Notes under the pieces: model-generated
Databases searched by the model: none
What the model saw: the letters and a program-made list of their open reading frames with translations, nothing else
Told to the model about the DNA's origin: nothing
Shown here: positions 26,164 to 34,776 of the stretch, piece after piece
Layout: every line of letters starts with the position of its first letter
How positions within the stretch are numbered: position 1 is the first letter of the stretch
Assembly: GCF_900177665.1 (NCBI RefSeq)
Contig: NZ_FXAW01000003.1
Location: 150,655 to 214,654, forward strand
DNA from: Marivirga sericea
GTDB taxonomy: Bacteria; Bacteroidota; Bacteroidia; Cytophagales; Cyclobacteriaceae
DNA: 64,000 bases
Direction of reading: 5' to 3'
Program-made: the position numbers and the translations under genes

Positions 26164-28521
26164 TTAAAAACTAAAATTATAAGTTAAGGAAGGAAATGGA
26201 ATCCCTAATATAGCCAGCTGATATCCTTGAGGGGGCGCTCCGTTTTGATCACGAAAGAATACTGAAAATGGATTCTTTCTGCCATAGACATTGTAGAGAC
26301 CTATTGTCCAGCTACTATTGACCTTTTTTGACTTCTTTACAGGATCAAAATTTAATGATAAATCTAATCTATGGTAATCTGGTATTCTGTATTGGTTTCT
26401 TTCAGAAAACTCAGCCACTGCAATAGATCCGATATCATATTTACTAATGGGAATACTAACAGGTCTTCCTGTACTGTAAGTAAAATTAGCACTTAAACTC
26501 CAATCACCTGATAGTTTATAAGTTAGTATTGTTGTGAAATCATGAGGTTTATCAAAATATGCAGGATATGGATTACCATTATTAATGATTTCTTCCTCAT
26601 ACTCACCTTCTCCTTGAAAGAACGATCTGGAATAAGTGTAACTTACTCTACCACTTAGATCTCCTGCTGTTTTATTAATTGAAATTTCACTGCCATATGA
26701 GTAACCCAATCCACTTACCAGTTCTGTCTCCAAAAACTCATTTAAGAGTAAATTAGCACCTTCTTTGAAATCAATAGAATTCTGAATAGTTTTATAATAA
26801 ACTTCGGTCGATGTTTCAAACAACCCATTCCTAAAATTTCTAAAATAACCTACCGAAAATTGATCTCCTACTTGAGGCTTAATATGTTGATTACTTAATT
26901 TATAAATATCAGTTGGAACTACTGCTGCATTATTTGCAATCAAATGCATGTATTGCCTTGTCCTTTGATAGCCTAATTTGATTGATTGATTATCATTAAT
27001 CTGATAATTCATGGACACCCGAGGCTCAAATCCTCCATATGAGATAATATTCTCGCCAGCCTCATAAACCCTAGTTTCTTCAATACTCTGCACTGATTTT
27101 GTTTTATCATCCTCATAAGAATACATAGTGTAAGGACCAATTTTATTAAAAAGACTGTATCGCACTCCTAAAATAAATTTAAACTTCTGTACCTCAAAAT
27201 TATCTTCTGCAAAAAAGCCCCATTCTCTTCCCTTATCATATTCTAGTTCTTTCTGGTTAATAATTGACTGACTCCCAGCTGGCTGTAGCTGCCCTGGATT
27301 TAAGTTATACTGATTTACTTCTGCACCCCACTCTATATAATGAGGAGACAAATCCACTCCAAAAAATACTTTTGCTGCATGATTTTCGCTTCCAATTCCG
27401 AGGTCAAATTGTTGATTACTAAATCTTCCTTCAACATTAGAAAAATTATCTGAGTAAGAAATTAAACTCGAAACATTAAAAATGTCATTCAGCTCATATT
27501 GATACCTAAGTGTTCCCGAAATATTTCCATAACGGTAAGTTGTGTCGGGCGTAAAAGAAAATTGATCAGCACCATGATAAGCTGAAAAACTTAATTTCCC
27601 TTTCTCTCCTGTGCTCAAGCTCACTCTTGTATTCAAATCATAAAAAGAAGCACTACTGTTTTCTATCTTAGGATTACTAACGGCTTTCAATAACCAGTCA
27701 GAGTAAGTACTACGAGCAGAAATCATTACTCCTAACTTATCCTTTACAATCGGAGTTTGCAGTGTAAGCCTGCTTGAAATCAGCCCAATCCCACCATTTA
27801 CTGTCAAAGAATCCTTAATTGGATTCTGAGTTGAAACTGATAAGACTGAAGAAATTCTCCCTCCATAACGTGCAGGAATACTCCCTTTATATAAGACCAC
27901 ATCCTCTACGATATCTTGATTAAAGACAGAAAAGAAACCAAATAAATGCGAGGTAAAGAAAATTGGAGCTCCATCTAGTAAAACTAAATTCTGGCCTACC
28001 GATCCACCCCTTACGTTTATTCCTCCTGATCCTTCTCCAATGGAACTGATGCCTGGTAATGTGATAATACTTTTGATAACATCTACCTCACCCATCATCG
28101 GTGGTATTTGCTTGATGGATTTTATTGATAGCCGTTCTATGCCCATCGAAGCAGATTTCAAAGAAGATACATCTCCTCGAGACTTTACTGTAACTTCTGA
28201 CAGTTGCTGTACATCGTCCGACATTTGAAAATTTAAATTTACACTCCGATCAAATTTGAATTTCTTTTGAATGGTTTTTTTTCCAACTGCTGAAATTGTG
28301 AGGACGTGGGAGCCTTTCTCTATACTAAAAGCAAAATTCCCTTCTACATCAGCAACTACTCCATCACGCCCATTATTCCATGAAATAGAAGCTCCCACAA
28401 TTGGCTCTTGGGTTCCTTTTTCCACAATACTCCCGAAAACTCTGAAATGGTTAGTTTTCTGAGCTATTGAAAAAGTAGAGATTAAAAAAAGAATACTAAT
28501 TAGTAATAAAAATCTACTCAT
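26164..28521 (-). CDS. TonB-dependent outer-membrane receptor with N-terminal CarboxypepD_reg-like domain
   Basis: 785 residues from the ATG at 28521 (MSRFLLLISILFLISTFSIAQ, a clean signal peptide). Residues about 25-100 are a carboxypeptidase-regulatory-like beta sandwich (FRVFGSIVEKGTQEPIVGASISW), then a plug domain (IPPMMGEVDVIKSIITLPGIS, INVRGGSVGQNLVLLDGAPIFF) and a 22-strand-type barrel ending in an aromatic residue (LGIPFPSLTYNFSF). It uses energy from TonB to import a ligand. The partner DUF4249 lipoprotein is next downstream. Confidence 0.93.
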   Translation of the reverse strand: MSRFLLLISILFLISTFSIAQKTNHFRVFGSIVEKGTQEPIVGASISWNNGRDGVVADVEGNFAFSIEKGSHVLTISAVGKKTIQKKFKFDRSVNLNFQMSDDVQQLSEVTVKSRGDVSSLKSASMGIERLSIKSIKQIPPMMGEVDVIKSIITLPGISSIGEGSGGINVRGGSVGQNLVLLDGAPIFFTSHLFGFFSVFNQDIVEDVVLYKGSIPARYGGRISSVLSVSTQNPIKDSLTVNGGIGLISSRLTLQTPIVKDKLGVMISARSTYSDWLLKAVSNPKIENSSASFYDLNTRVSLSTGEKGKLSFSAYHGADQFSFTPDTTYRYGNISGTLRYQYELNDIFNVSSLISYSDNFSNVEGRFSNQQFDLGIGSENHAAKVFFGVDLSPHYIEWGAEVNQYNLNPGQLQPAGSQSIINQKELEYDKGREWGFFAEDNFEVQKFKFILGVRYSLFNKIGPYTMYSYEDDKTKSVQSIEETRVYEAGENIISYGGFEPRVSMNYQINDNQSIKLGYQRTRQYMHLIANNAAVVPTDIYKLSNQHIKPQVGDQFSVGYFRNFRNGLFETSTEVYYKTIQNSIDFKEGANLLLNEFLETELVSGLGYSYGSEISINKTAGDLSGRVSYTYSRSFFQGEGEYEEEIINNGNPYPAYFDKPHDFTTILTYKLSGDWSLSANFTYSTGRPVSIPISKYDIGSIAVAEFSERNQYRIPDYHRLDLSLNFDPVKKSKKVNSSWTIGLYNVYGRKNPFSVFFRDQNGAPPQGYQLAILGIPFPSLTYNFSF

Positions 28522-28628
28522 GTTGATATTTTCACAAAACAAGCGATAGCTTTTTAATATTACTAATCCATTATAATTATTTTGATAGTCGGTATTTATT
28601 TCCTTTAGGCTAAAAGGGATATAATATG

Positions 28629-28660
28629 AAAACCGCAACTATTATGATAGCTGCGGTTTT
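28629..28660 (-). terminator. Hairpin terminator between clpB and the TonB receptor gene
   Basis: AAAACCGCA-A-CTAT (from 28629) pairs with ATAG-C-TGCGGTTTT (to 28660) with one internal mismatch and a TATG loop. It lies 14 bases past the clpB stop and would end clpB transcription; the T-run on the minus strand is short (TTTT). Confidence 0.6.
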
Positions 28661-28673
28661 AAGTCTTAATCAA

Positions 28674-31298
28674 CTACTCTATTTCTACATCCTCCACATT
28701 TCTAAAAACGATTTCCTCATTTTCCATTTCAATTAGCACTGTACTGTCATTACTGATTTCACCACTAAGGATTTGTTTGGATAGCTCATTCAAAATAGTT
28801 CTTTGCATGACCCTTTTTAGTGGTCTGGCTCCGAACTGAGGATCGTAACCAATTCTTCCTAAATAGTCCAAAACGTCTTGAGTTGCATCAATCTGAATTC
28901 CATTTTCTCTCAATCTTAATTGAACCTCTTTCCACTGAATATTAACAATTTGCCTTAAAATCTGCTCGTTCAATGGCTCAAACATGATGGTCTCATCTAT
29001 CCTGTTCAAAAATTCAGGTTTAACAGATCTTTTCAGTAATTCAAATACTTCGTTTTTTGTTTCAGCTAGAATCTGATCTTTCTTCCATTCATCACCACTA
29101 TAGTTTTCAGGACTCAGTCTTTCTTGAATTAAATCTGACCCAATATTTGTGGTCATAATAATTATGGTGTTTTTGAAATTTGCCAAACGTCCTTTATTAT
29201 CAGTTAAACGACCATCATCTAATACTTGCAATAAAATATTGAAAGTGTCCGGGTGGGCCTTTTCAATCTCATCCAGTAAAATAACAGAGTATGGCTTTCT
29301 TCGGACTGCTTCCGTAAGCTGCCCACCTTCGTCATAACCAACATATCCAGGAGGCGCTCCTACGAGCCTGCTGACAGCGTGCCTCTCTTGATACTCTGAC
29401 ATGTCTATTCTCACCATTGCATTGTCATCATTGAATAGATATTCTGCGAGTGCCTTTGCTAATTCCGTTTTACCCACACCTGTGGTTCCCATAAAAATAA
29501 ATGAACCAATGGGTTTATTAGGATCTTGCAAACCTGCTCTGCTCCTTCGAACTGCATCTGATAAAGCACCAATAGCTTCTCTCTGCCCTGCTACTCTTTT
29601 ACCCAATTCTTCTTCAAGGTGCAACAATTTCTCCCTATGACTTTGAAGCATTTTTGTAACCGGGATTCCGGTCCACCGTGCTACGATCTCAGCAATCTCC
29701 TCAGAACCCACTTCCTCTTTTAAAAGCGTATGACTAGAGGCTTGCATTTCTTTCATTTTCGATTGAAACTCATTTAATTTTGATTCCGCCTCTGTTAATT
29801 TTCCATATCTGATTTCGGCAACTTTTCCAAAATCCCCTGACCGCTCTGCTTGTTCTGCTTCCAATTTCAGTTTATCAATATGTTCCTTCTGTTTTTGAAT
29901 TCCCTGAATCACTTCCTTTTCACCTTCCCACTTAGCTCGCAAATCTTTACGTCTTTCTTCAAGATCAGCCAATTCTCTATTTACCATGGCTTCCTTATCT
30001 TTATTCTTCTCTCTCCGCATCGCTTCTCTTTCAATCTCCAGCTGCATGATTTTACGATTGAATTCATCTAATTCCTCAGGTAAAGAATCAATTTCAATTC
30101 TCATTTTTGAAGCAGCCTCATCCATTAAATCTATGGCCTTATCTGGTAAAAAACGATCGGAAATATACCTACTTGAAAGCTCGACAGCGGCTATTACAGC
30201 ATCGTCTTTGATTCGCACACCGTGATGCACTTCATACTTATCCTTAATACCACGCAAAATCGAAATGGCATCTTCTTGAGAAGGTTCATCAACATTTACA
30301 GCCTGAAATCTTCTTTCTAAGGCTTTATCCTTTTCCACATACTTTTGATATTCCTTTAAGGTCGTGGCCCCAATTGCATGCAACTCTCCCCTAGCTAATG
30401 CAGGTTTCAGTAAATTAGCTGCATCCATTGCACCTTCGCCTCCACCAGCTCCAATCAAAGTATGGATTTCATCAATAAATAAGATAATTTGCCCCTCTGA
30501 GTCTGTTACCTCTTTAATTACAGACTTCAATCGCTCTTCGAATTCTCCTTTATACTTAGCTCCTGCTACCAAAAGTCCCATATCTAAAGAAATCAATATT
30601 TTTTCTTTAAGATTTTCAGGTACATCTCCATCCACAATTCTCTGTGCCATCCCTTCTACAATAGCCGTTTTACCAACTCCCGGTTCACCTAGCAAAATAG
30701 GATTGTTTTTGGTTCTACGCGAAAGAATCTGTAAAACCCTACGTATCTCTTCGTCCCTTCCGATAACGGGATCAATTTTTCCAGCCTTTGCTTGCTCATT
30801 CAGATTGATCGAATAGCGCTCTAACGCACGATATTTCGATTCAGCATTTTGATCTTTGACAGGATCACCACCTCTGAGTTCCTTTATAGCCTTTATCAAA
30901 TCCTTTTCCGCAAATCCTGCATCTCTTAAGAGATTGGCTGTTCTATCTCCCGCCTTCAATATTCCTAAAAGTAAATGTTCTATGGCAACATAGTCATCCT
31001 TAAATTCTTTTAGAAATTTCTTGGCTTCCGTCATTGCCTTATGAGCATCATTTGAAAGGTAGGGCTGTGCTCCACTTACCTTGGGGTAACTGGCAACTAA
31101 TTCCTCCAATTTCGTATCGAGAAATGCTCTATTAATATTTAATTTCTTGTTTAGGAATGTAAGTACATTCTCATCAGTTTGCTGAATTGCTTTAAGCAAA
31201 TGTCCTGTTTCAATGGCTTGCTGTTCATTTCCAAGGGCAATTTCAGCCGCTTTTTGAATAGCTTCCTGCGATTTTATGGTATATTCGTTTAAGTTCAT
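28674..31298 (-). CDS. clpB: ATP-dependent disaggregase ClpB
   Basis: Hexameric AAA+ chaperone that threads aggregated proteins with DnaK. 874 residues: N-terminal Clp repeat domain (about 1-145), first AAA+ domain with Walker A GEPGVGKT and Walker B LFIDEIHTL, a long coiled-coil middle domain rich in Lys/Glu (about 400-525), second AAA+ domain with GTTGVGKT and ILLDEIEKAHPD, then the C-terminal domain. The Tyr of the substrate loops is present (KYKGEFEERL; PPGYVGYDEGG). Full length. Probably stress-induced; no CIRCE element is seen upstream. Confidence 0.97.
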   Translation of the reverse strand: MNLNEYTIKSQEAIQKAAEIALGNEQQAIETGHLLKAIQQTDENVLTFLNKKLNINRAFLDTKLEELVASYPKVSGAQPYLSNDAHKAMTEAKKFLKEFKDDYVAIEHLLLGILKAGDRTANLLRDAGFAEKDLIKAIKELRGGDPVKDQNAESKYRALERYSINLNEQAKAGKIDPVIGRDEEIRRVLQILSRRTKNNPILLGEPGVGKTAIVEGMAQRIVDGDVPENLKEKILISLDMGLLVAGAKYKGEFEERLKSVIKEVTDSEGQIILFIDEIHTLIGAGGGEGAMDAANLLKPALARGELHAIGATTLKEYQKYVEKDKALERRFQAVNVDEPSQEDAISILRGIKDKYEVHHGVRIKDDAVIAAVELSSRYISDRFLPDKAIDLMDEAASKMRIEIDSLPEELDEFNRKIMQLEIEREAMRREKNKDKEAMVNRELADLEERRKDLRAKWEGEKEVIQGIQKQKEHIDKLKLEAEQAERSGDFGKVAEIRYGKLTEAESKLNEFQSKMKEMQASSHTLLKEEVGSEEIAEIVARWTGIPVTKMLQSHREKLLHLEEELGKRVAGQREAIGALSDAVRRSRAGLQDPNKPIGSFIFMGTTGVGKTELAKALAEYLFNDDNAMVRIDMSEYQERHAVSRLVGAPPGYVGYDEGGQLTEAVRRKPYSVILLDEIEKAHPDTFNILLQVLDDGRLTDNKGRLANFKNTIIIMTTNIGSDLIQERLSPENYSGDEWKKDQILAETKNEVFELLKRSVKPEFLNRIDETIMFEPLNEQILRQIVNIQWKEVQLRLRENGIQIDATQDVLDYLGRIGYDPQFGARPLKRVMQRTILNELSKQILSGEISNDSTVLIEMENEEIVFRNVEDVEIE

Positions 31299-31525
31299 TT
31301 TTGTAAGATTTGATTTTAAGATGCATACAACAATTCTTTTACCATTAGAATAAATCTGCCTTTATGACTTATTTCAAGTTATAATTTAATCTTTTCAAGA
31401 CTTTTTGGCACCATTTATATCCGCTAAAATAAATTATATGTCAAAAATTGCATTTACAAAAGGCTATAAGTTCTCAATAGGTATGATATCCTAGAAAAAG
31501 CGAAGGTGCAATAGAATTATTTCAA

Positions 31526-31533
31526 TATCTTTA
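31526..31533 (+). promoter_or_regulatory. Candidate -7 element for the propeller sensor gene
   Basis: TATCTTTA matches TAnnTTTG at seven of eight positions and lies 27 bases upstream of the ATG at 31561. A -33 TTG at good spacing is not seen. Confidence 0.25.
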
Positions 31534-31560
31534 CACTTAAACCCCAAATATCCTTACCAA

Positions 31561-34338
31561 ATGAGGTACCTACATCTTCTGATTTTTTTATTGATCGCCA
31601 GCCATGCAATTTTAGCTCAAAATGGTGATGTGCCATTAACTCATTACAAAATTCCAATTTCACCACAGGATTATAGCTTTAATGATCTAAGAATTGATAA
31701 ACAAGGCAGATTACTAGTAGCTTATAAAAAAGGAATACTACAGTTTGATGGTGATTCTTGGTTAAAAATTGATATCTCTAGCAGTCCCATTAAATTCCTA
31801 GATATCGGAAATAGAACATTTCTTTTAGCTAAAGGTGGTATCTATGAAATGAAAGAAGACATGTTTCATCAAAACAAGTTAGAACTTCTCCTTCAGATTC
31901 CAATAATATCCCCTGTCTCCGATCTAATCTACTTTAATGAAAAGTATTATTTACTTACAAATGAACAGATTTATATATTTGACGAAGAATTTAATAGATT
32001 AAATGTATATGAATCTCAGCTGGGATATAAAGATGTTTTTGTATTTGAAAATAAACTTTATGCATTTGAAGATAATTATCTCCTTGAAAATATTGACGGC
32101 ACGTGGGTAGATTTAAATCTATTCGCTCCTCAAGACACAGATTTTTTATTTTCCATCAAAGGCAAGAATAATTTATATTTCGCTTATGACAATGGAAGCT
32201 TTTATTCTTTTGACGGAAAGGATTTTGATCCTTACTCTTCAGAATTAAATGAATATCTAAATCAGAATTATCCCCTCTCGGGAAAATTTCTAAATGATAA
32301 ACTAATCATTTCTACTTTAAGCGGGGGAGTAGTAATAGTTGAAGAAACTTCAGGAAACATTAATTCCACTATTCAAAAATACAATGGCTTATCAACAAAT
32401 GAAGTTACTGCCTTGACAATGGATAATCAGAATGGTTTATGGTTGGCTCATCCATATGGACTATCTAGAGCTTCCCTCAATATACCACTCTCTGATTTTC
32501 AATTTTATCCTGGATTGAATGGCTTACCGGAAGCTACCATTATGAGAAATGATACCTTTTGGGTGAGCTCCACTGAAGGCCTATTTTATTTAAAAGAGGT
32601 CAAAGATTATGAAACACTTCAAAAAAAGCTCGTCCAAAAAATAAAGGTATCATCACCCAAAAAATCTACCGCTGAGAAAGATGATGATCCAAATAATTTT
32701 TTAGAGAATATATTCAGCTTCGGAGAAAATAGTGCTCAAGAACAATATATCAGCGAGAAACTAGATAATTATAGGGAAAAGTATCGTAACGAAGGTATTC
32801 GGTTTAGAGCCTTAAGAAAAAAGCTTGACGAAAAAGAGCAGCAACTGAGAGATTCCATTAGGAATAGGAACTCCAAAAATACGAAATCAGGTTCAAGCCC
32901 AACATATCGGTCTATTACCAAAACTATTGATATTAGTAGACTAAAATCAATAGATTTCGAATATCAAAAAGTAAATGAAATTAAAGATCATATAGAATCC
33001 CTAGTAGATACAAAATTTGGATTAGTAGCAAAAAGTAATACTGGCATTTTCTTAGTAAATACGGAAAAAGTTAGAAAAATCTCAAATCTGAAAATGATTA
33101 AAAGGCTTCATTTTCAATCTGAATTGGGAATTCTATGGATCACCAGCGAACAAGGATTATTTAGCATAAATTTACAGGATTCTGATAATTCGCTAATAAA
33201 ACATTCAGAAAATATCTTTAATGATTTACTGATCAACAATAACAATCTAATTGCTGTAGGAAACAATATACTGGAGATTTTCGATATCCAAAATAAAAAA
33301 CTTACAACTGTTAAAAAACTTAACATTTCTAATAACTTCTCTGAAGAATTAGCTCTTTTTACAGAAGGTGAAAAGGTCAAACTGTTACGTTCAGACGCTA
33401 TCTTAGAACTTGAGCCAAGCTCATTAGATTTAAAAATTGATTCCCTCTTTGCCGATCCTCTAAAATACTTCTTAAAAGATCAAGAAGATAATATTTGGCT
33501 CTTATCAGCACAAGATGAATGGAGTACTATCAATAAGAAATTGTCTTTTCAAGTCATCAAATGGCTCCACACCGTAAGCGCCATAAAAAATATTAATATG
33601 GTCAACGACTCTATTATATTTTTTACAACTGACGACCGAATAATTAGGTGGAAATCGGACTCTAATTCAAACTATCCTTTACCAAAAACATTTATTAATA
33701 GCGTGATGGTGGAAAACCAATGGGTGGAAAATGATAAATTTGTTGAACTACAATATGGACAGAATGATTTAAAAGTAATCTTGAGCACCCCTGAATATCT
33801 ATTCAAAGAAGAAGTAGAGTATCAGTATTTTGTAAAAGGCTTAATGGATAATTGGTCTTCATGGTCAAAAAATCGAGAAATAGATTTTCCATATATACCC
33901 TCAGGTGATTATACATTACAAATCAAAGCTAAAACGATTCTCAATAATGAAGTGAATGATTTCCAACTTAAATTTGAAGTACTTCCTCCTTATTGGCAAA
34001 CCTGGTGGTTTTATGCTTTAGAAATTGTGTTCTTCAGTGTACTAATTTTAGTATCAATTCGATTGAATACTACAAATCAAAGCTCTTATCTTACTAAGAC
34101 TTTTACCTTTCTTACTTTGATATTATTTCTGGAATTATTAGCTACTATTCTTGAAAATAACTTAGAAGGCTATGTAGATGAATCTCCGGTCTATACGTTT
34201 ATTATCAACGTAATATTAGCTTTATCCATCACACCCATAGAAAGAGGAATTTCGAAGTTATTAGTTATTTTGAATTCTGCCAGAAGTAAAAAACTAATTT
34301 CAGAGATGAGGAATGAACAAAAAAAACAAGAAAAATGA
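31561..34338 (+). CDS. Y_Y_Y/propeller sensor-like membrane protein without an output domain
   Basis: 925 residues: signal peptide (MRYLHLLIFLLIASHAILAQ), a long propeller-like periplasmic region with repeated ligand-sensor strands (DLRIDKQGRLLVAYKKGILQFDGDSW, MDNQNGLWLAHPYGLSRAS), a charged coiled-coil insertion at about 390-440, a Y_Y_Y domain (VEYQYFVKGLMDNWSSWSKN...IPSGDYTLQIKA), then a membrane helix and further hydrophobic helices (about 815-905). The layout up to the helix is that of Bacteroidota hybrid two-component regulators, but no histidine kinase, GGDEF or HTH domain follows; only about 25 charged residues end the protein. It overlaps the next gene by 4 bases. Confidence 0.8.
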   Translation: MRYLHLLIFLLIASHAILAQNGDVPLTHYKIPISPQDYSFNDLRIDKQGRLLVAYKKGILQFDGDSWLKIDISSSPIKFLDIGNRTFLLAKGGIYEMKEDMFHQNKLELLLQIPIISPVSDLIYFNEKYYLLTNEQIYIFDEEFNRLNVYESQLGYKDVFVFENKLYAFEDNYLLENIDGTWVDLNLFAPQDTDFLFSIKGKNNLYFAYDNGSFYSFDGKDFDPYSSELNEYLNQNYPLSGKFLNDKLIISTLSGGVVIVEETSGNINSTIQKYNGLSTNEVTALTMDNQNGLWLAHPYGLSRASLNIPLSDFQFYPGLNGLPEATIMRNDTFWVSSTEGLFYLKEVKDYETLQKKLVQKIKVSSPKKSTAEKDDDPNNFLENIFSFGENSAQEQYISEKLDNYREKYRNEGIRFRALRKKLDEKEQQLRDSIRNRNSKNTKSGSSPTYRSITKTIDISRLKSIDFEYQKVNEIKDHIESLVDTKFGLVAKSNTGIFLVNTEKVRKISNLKMIKRLHFQSELGILWITSEQGLFSINLQDSDNSLIKHSENIFNDLLINNNNLIAVGNNILEIFDIQNKKLTTVKKLNISNNFSEELALFTEGEKVKLLRSDAILELEPSSLDLKIDSLFADPLKYFLKDQEDNIWLLSAQDEWSTINKKLSFQVIKWLHTVSAIKNINMVNDSIIFFTTDDRIIRWKSDSNSNYPLPKTFINSVMVENQWVENDKFVELQYGQNDLKVILSTPEYLFKEEVEYQYFVKGLMDNWSSWSKNREIDFPYIPSGDYTLQIKAKTILNNEVNDFQLKFEVLPPYWQTWWFYALEIVFFSVLILVSIRLNTTNQSSYLTKTFTFLTLILFLELLATILENNLEGYVDESPVYTFIINVILALSITPIERGISKLLVILNSARSKKLISEMRNEQKKQEK

Positions 34339-34757
34339 GTAGAGTAAAGATAGAGGAGCCTCAAAATTATTTATTTGAAGCCAAAATAACCACTAGAATT
34401 ACTGATCTAAACTATGGTGGACATGTGGGAAATGATCGAATTTTTGCATTCATGCATGATGCTAGAGTTCAGTTTCTAAAATCTTTAGGCTACAAAAGTG
34501 AAATGGATTTTGATGGATTGGGTAATATTCAAACTGATGCAGCGATAAGCTATAAATCAGAAGTATTTGCTCATGAAGAGTTAATTGTTGAGGTTGGAAT
34601 AAAGGATATCAATAAATACGGATGTGATTTTGTTTACCGCTTCAAAAAATCAGATGGTAAGGTAGCAGCAATCGGAAAAACCGGAATTGTTTTCTTCGAC
34701 TATGAAAAACGAAAAATAGCCGGTATTCCTGTATCCTTTAAAAAGAAAATAGAGTAG
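34335..34757 (+). CDS. Hotdog-fold acyl-CoA thioesterase (4HBT family)
   Basis: 140 residues. TRITDLNYGGHVGNDRIFAFMHDARVQFLKSLG holds the 4HBT signature with the probable catalytic Asp24 and the long hotdog helix; YKSEVFAHEELIVEVGI and AIGKTGIVFFDYEKRKI complete the fold. Family members cleave acyl-CoA thioesters; chain preference unknown. The ATG overlaps the stop of the sensor-like gene (ATGA), so the two are co-translated. Confidence 0.88.
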   Translation: MSRVKIEEPQNYLFEAKITTRITDLNYGGHVGNDRIFAFMHDARVQFLKSLGYKSEMDFDGLGNIQTDAAISYKSEVFAHEELIVEVGIKDINKYGCDFVYRFKKSDGKVAAIGKTGIVFFDYEKRKIAGIPVSFKKKIE

Positions 34758-34776
34758 TCAGGTTTTACCTGACTAC
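34754..34776. terminator. Hairpin spanning both stop codons of a convergent pair
   Basis: GTAGTCAGG (34754-34762) and CCTGACTAC (34768-34776) form a perfect 9-bp stem with loop TTTTA. The left arm contains the thioesterase TAG and the right arm the last codons of the giant adhesin gene, so both genes end inside the hairpin. The minus-strand side is followed by a T-rich stretch, giving a shared terminator. Confidence 0.65.
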
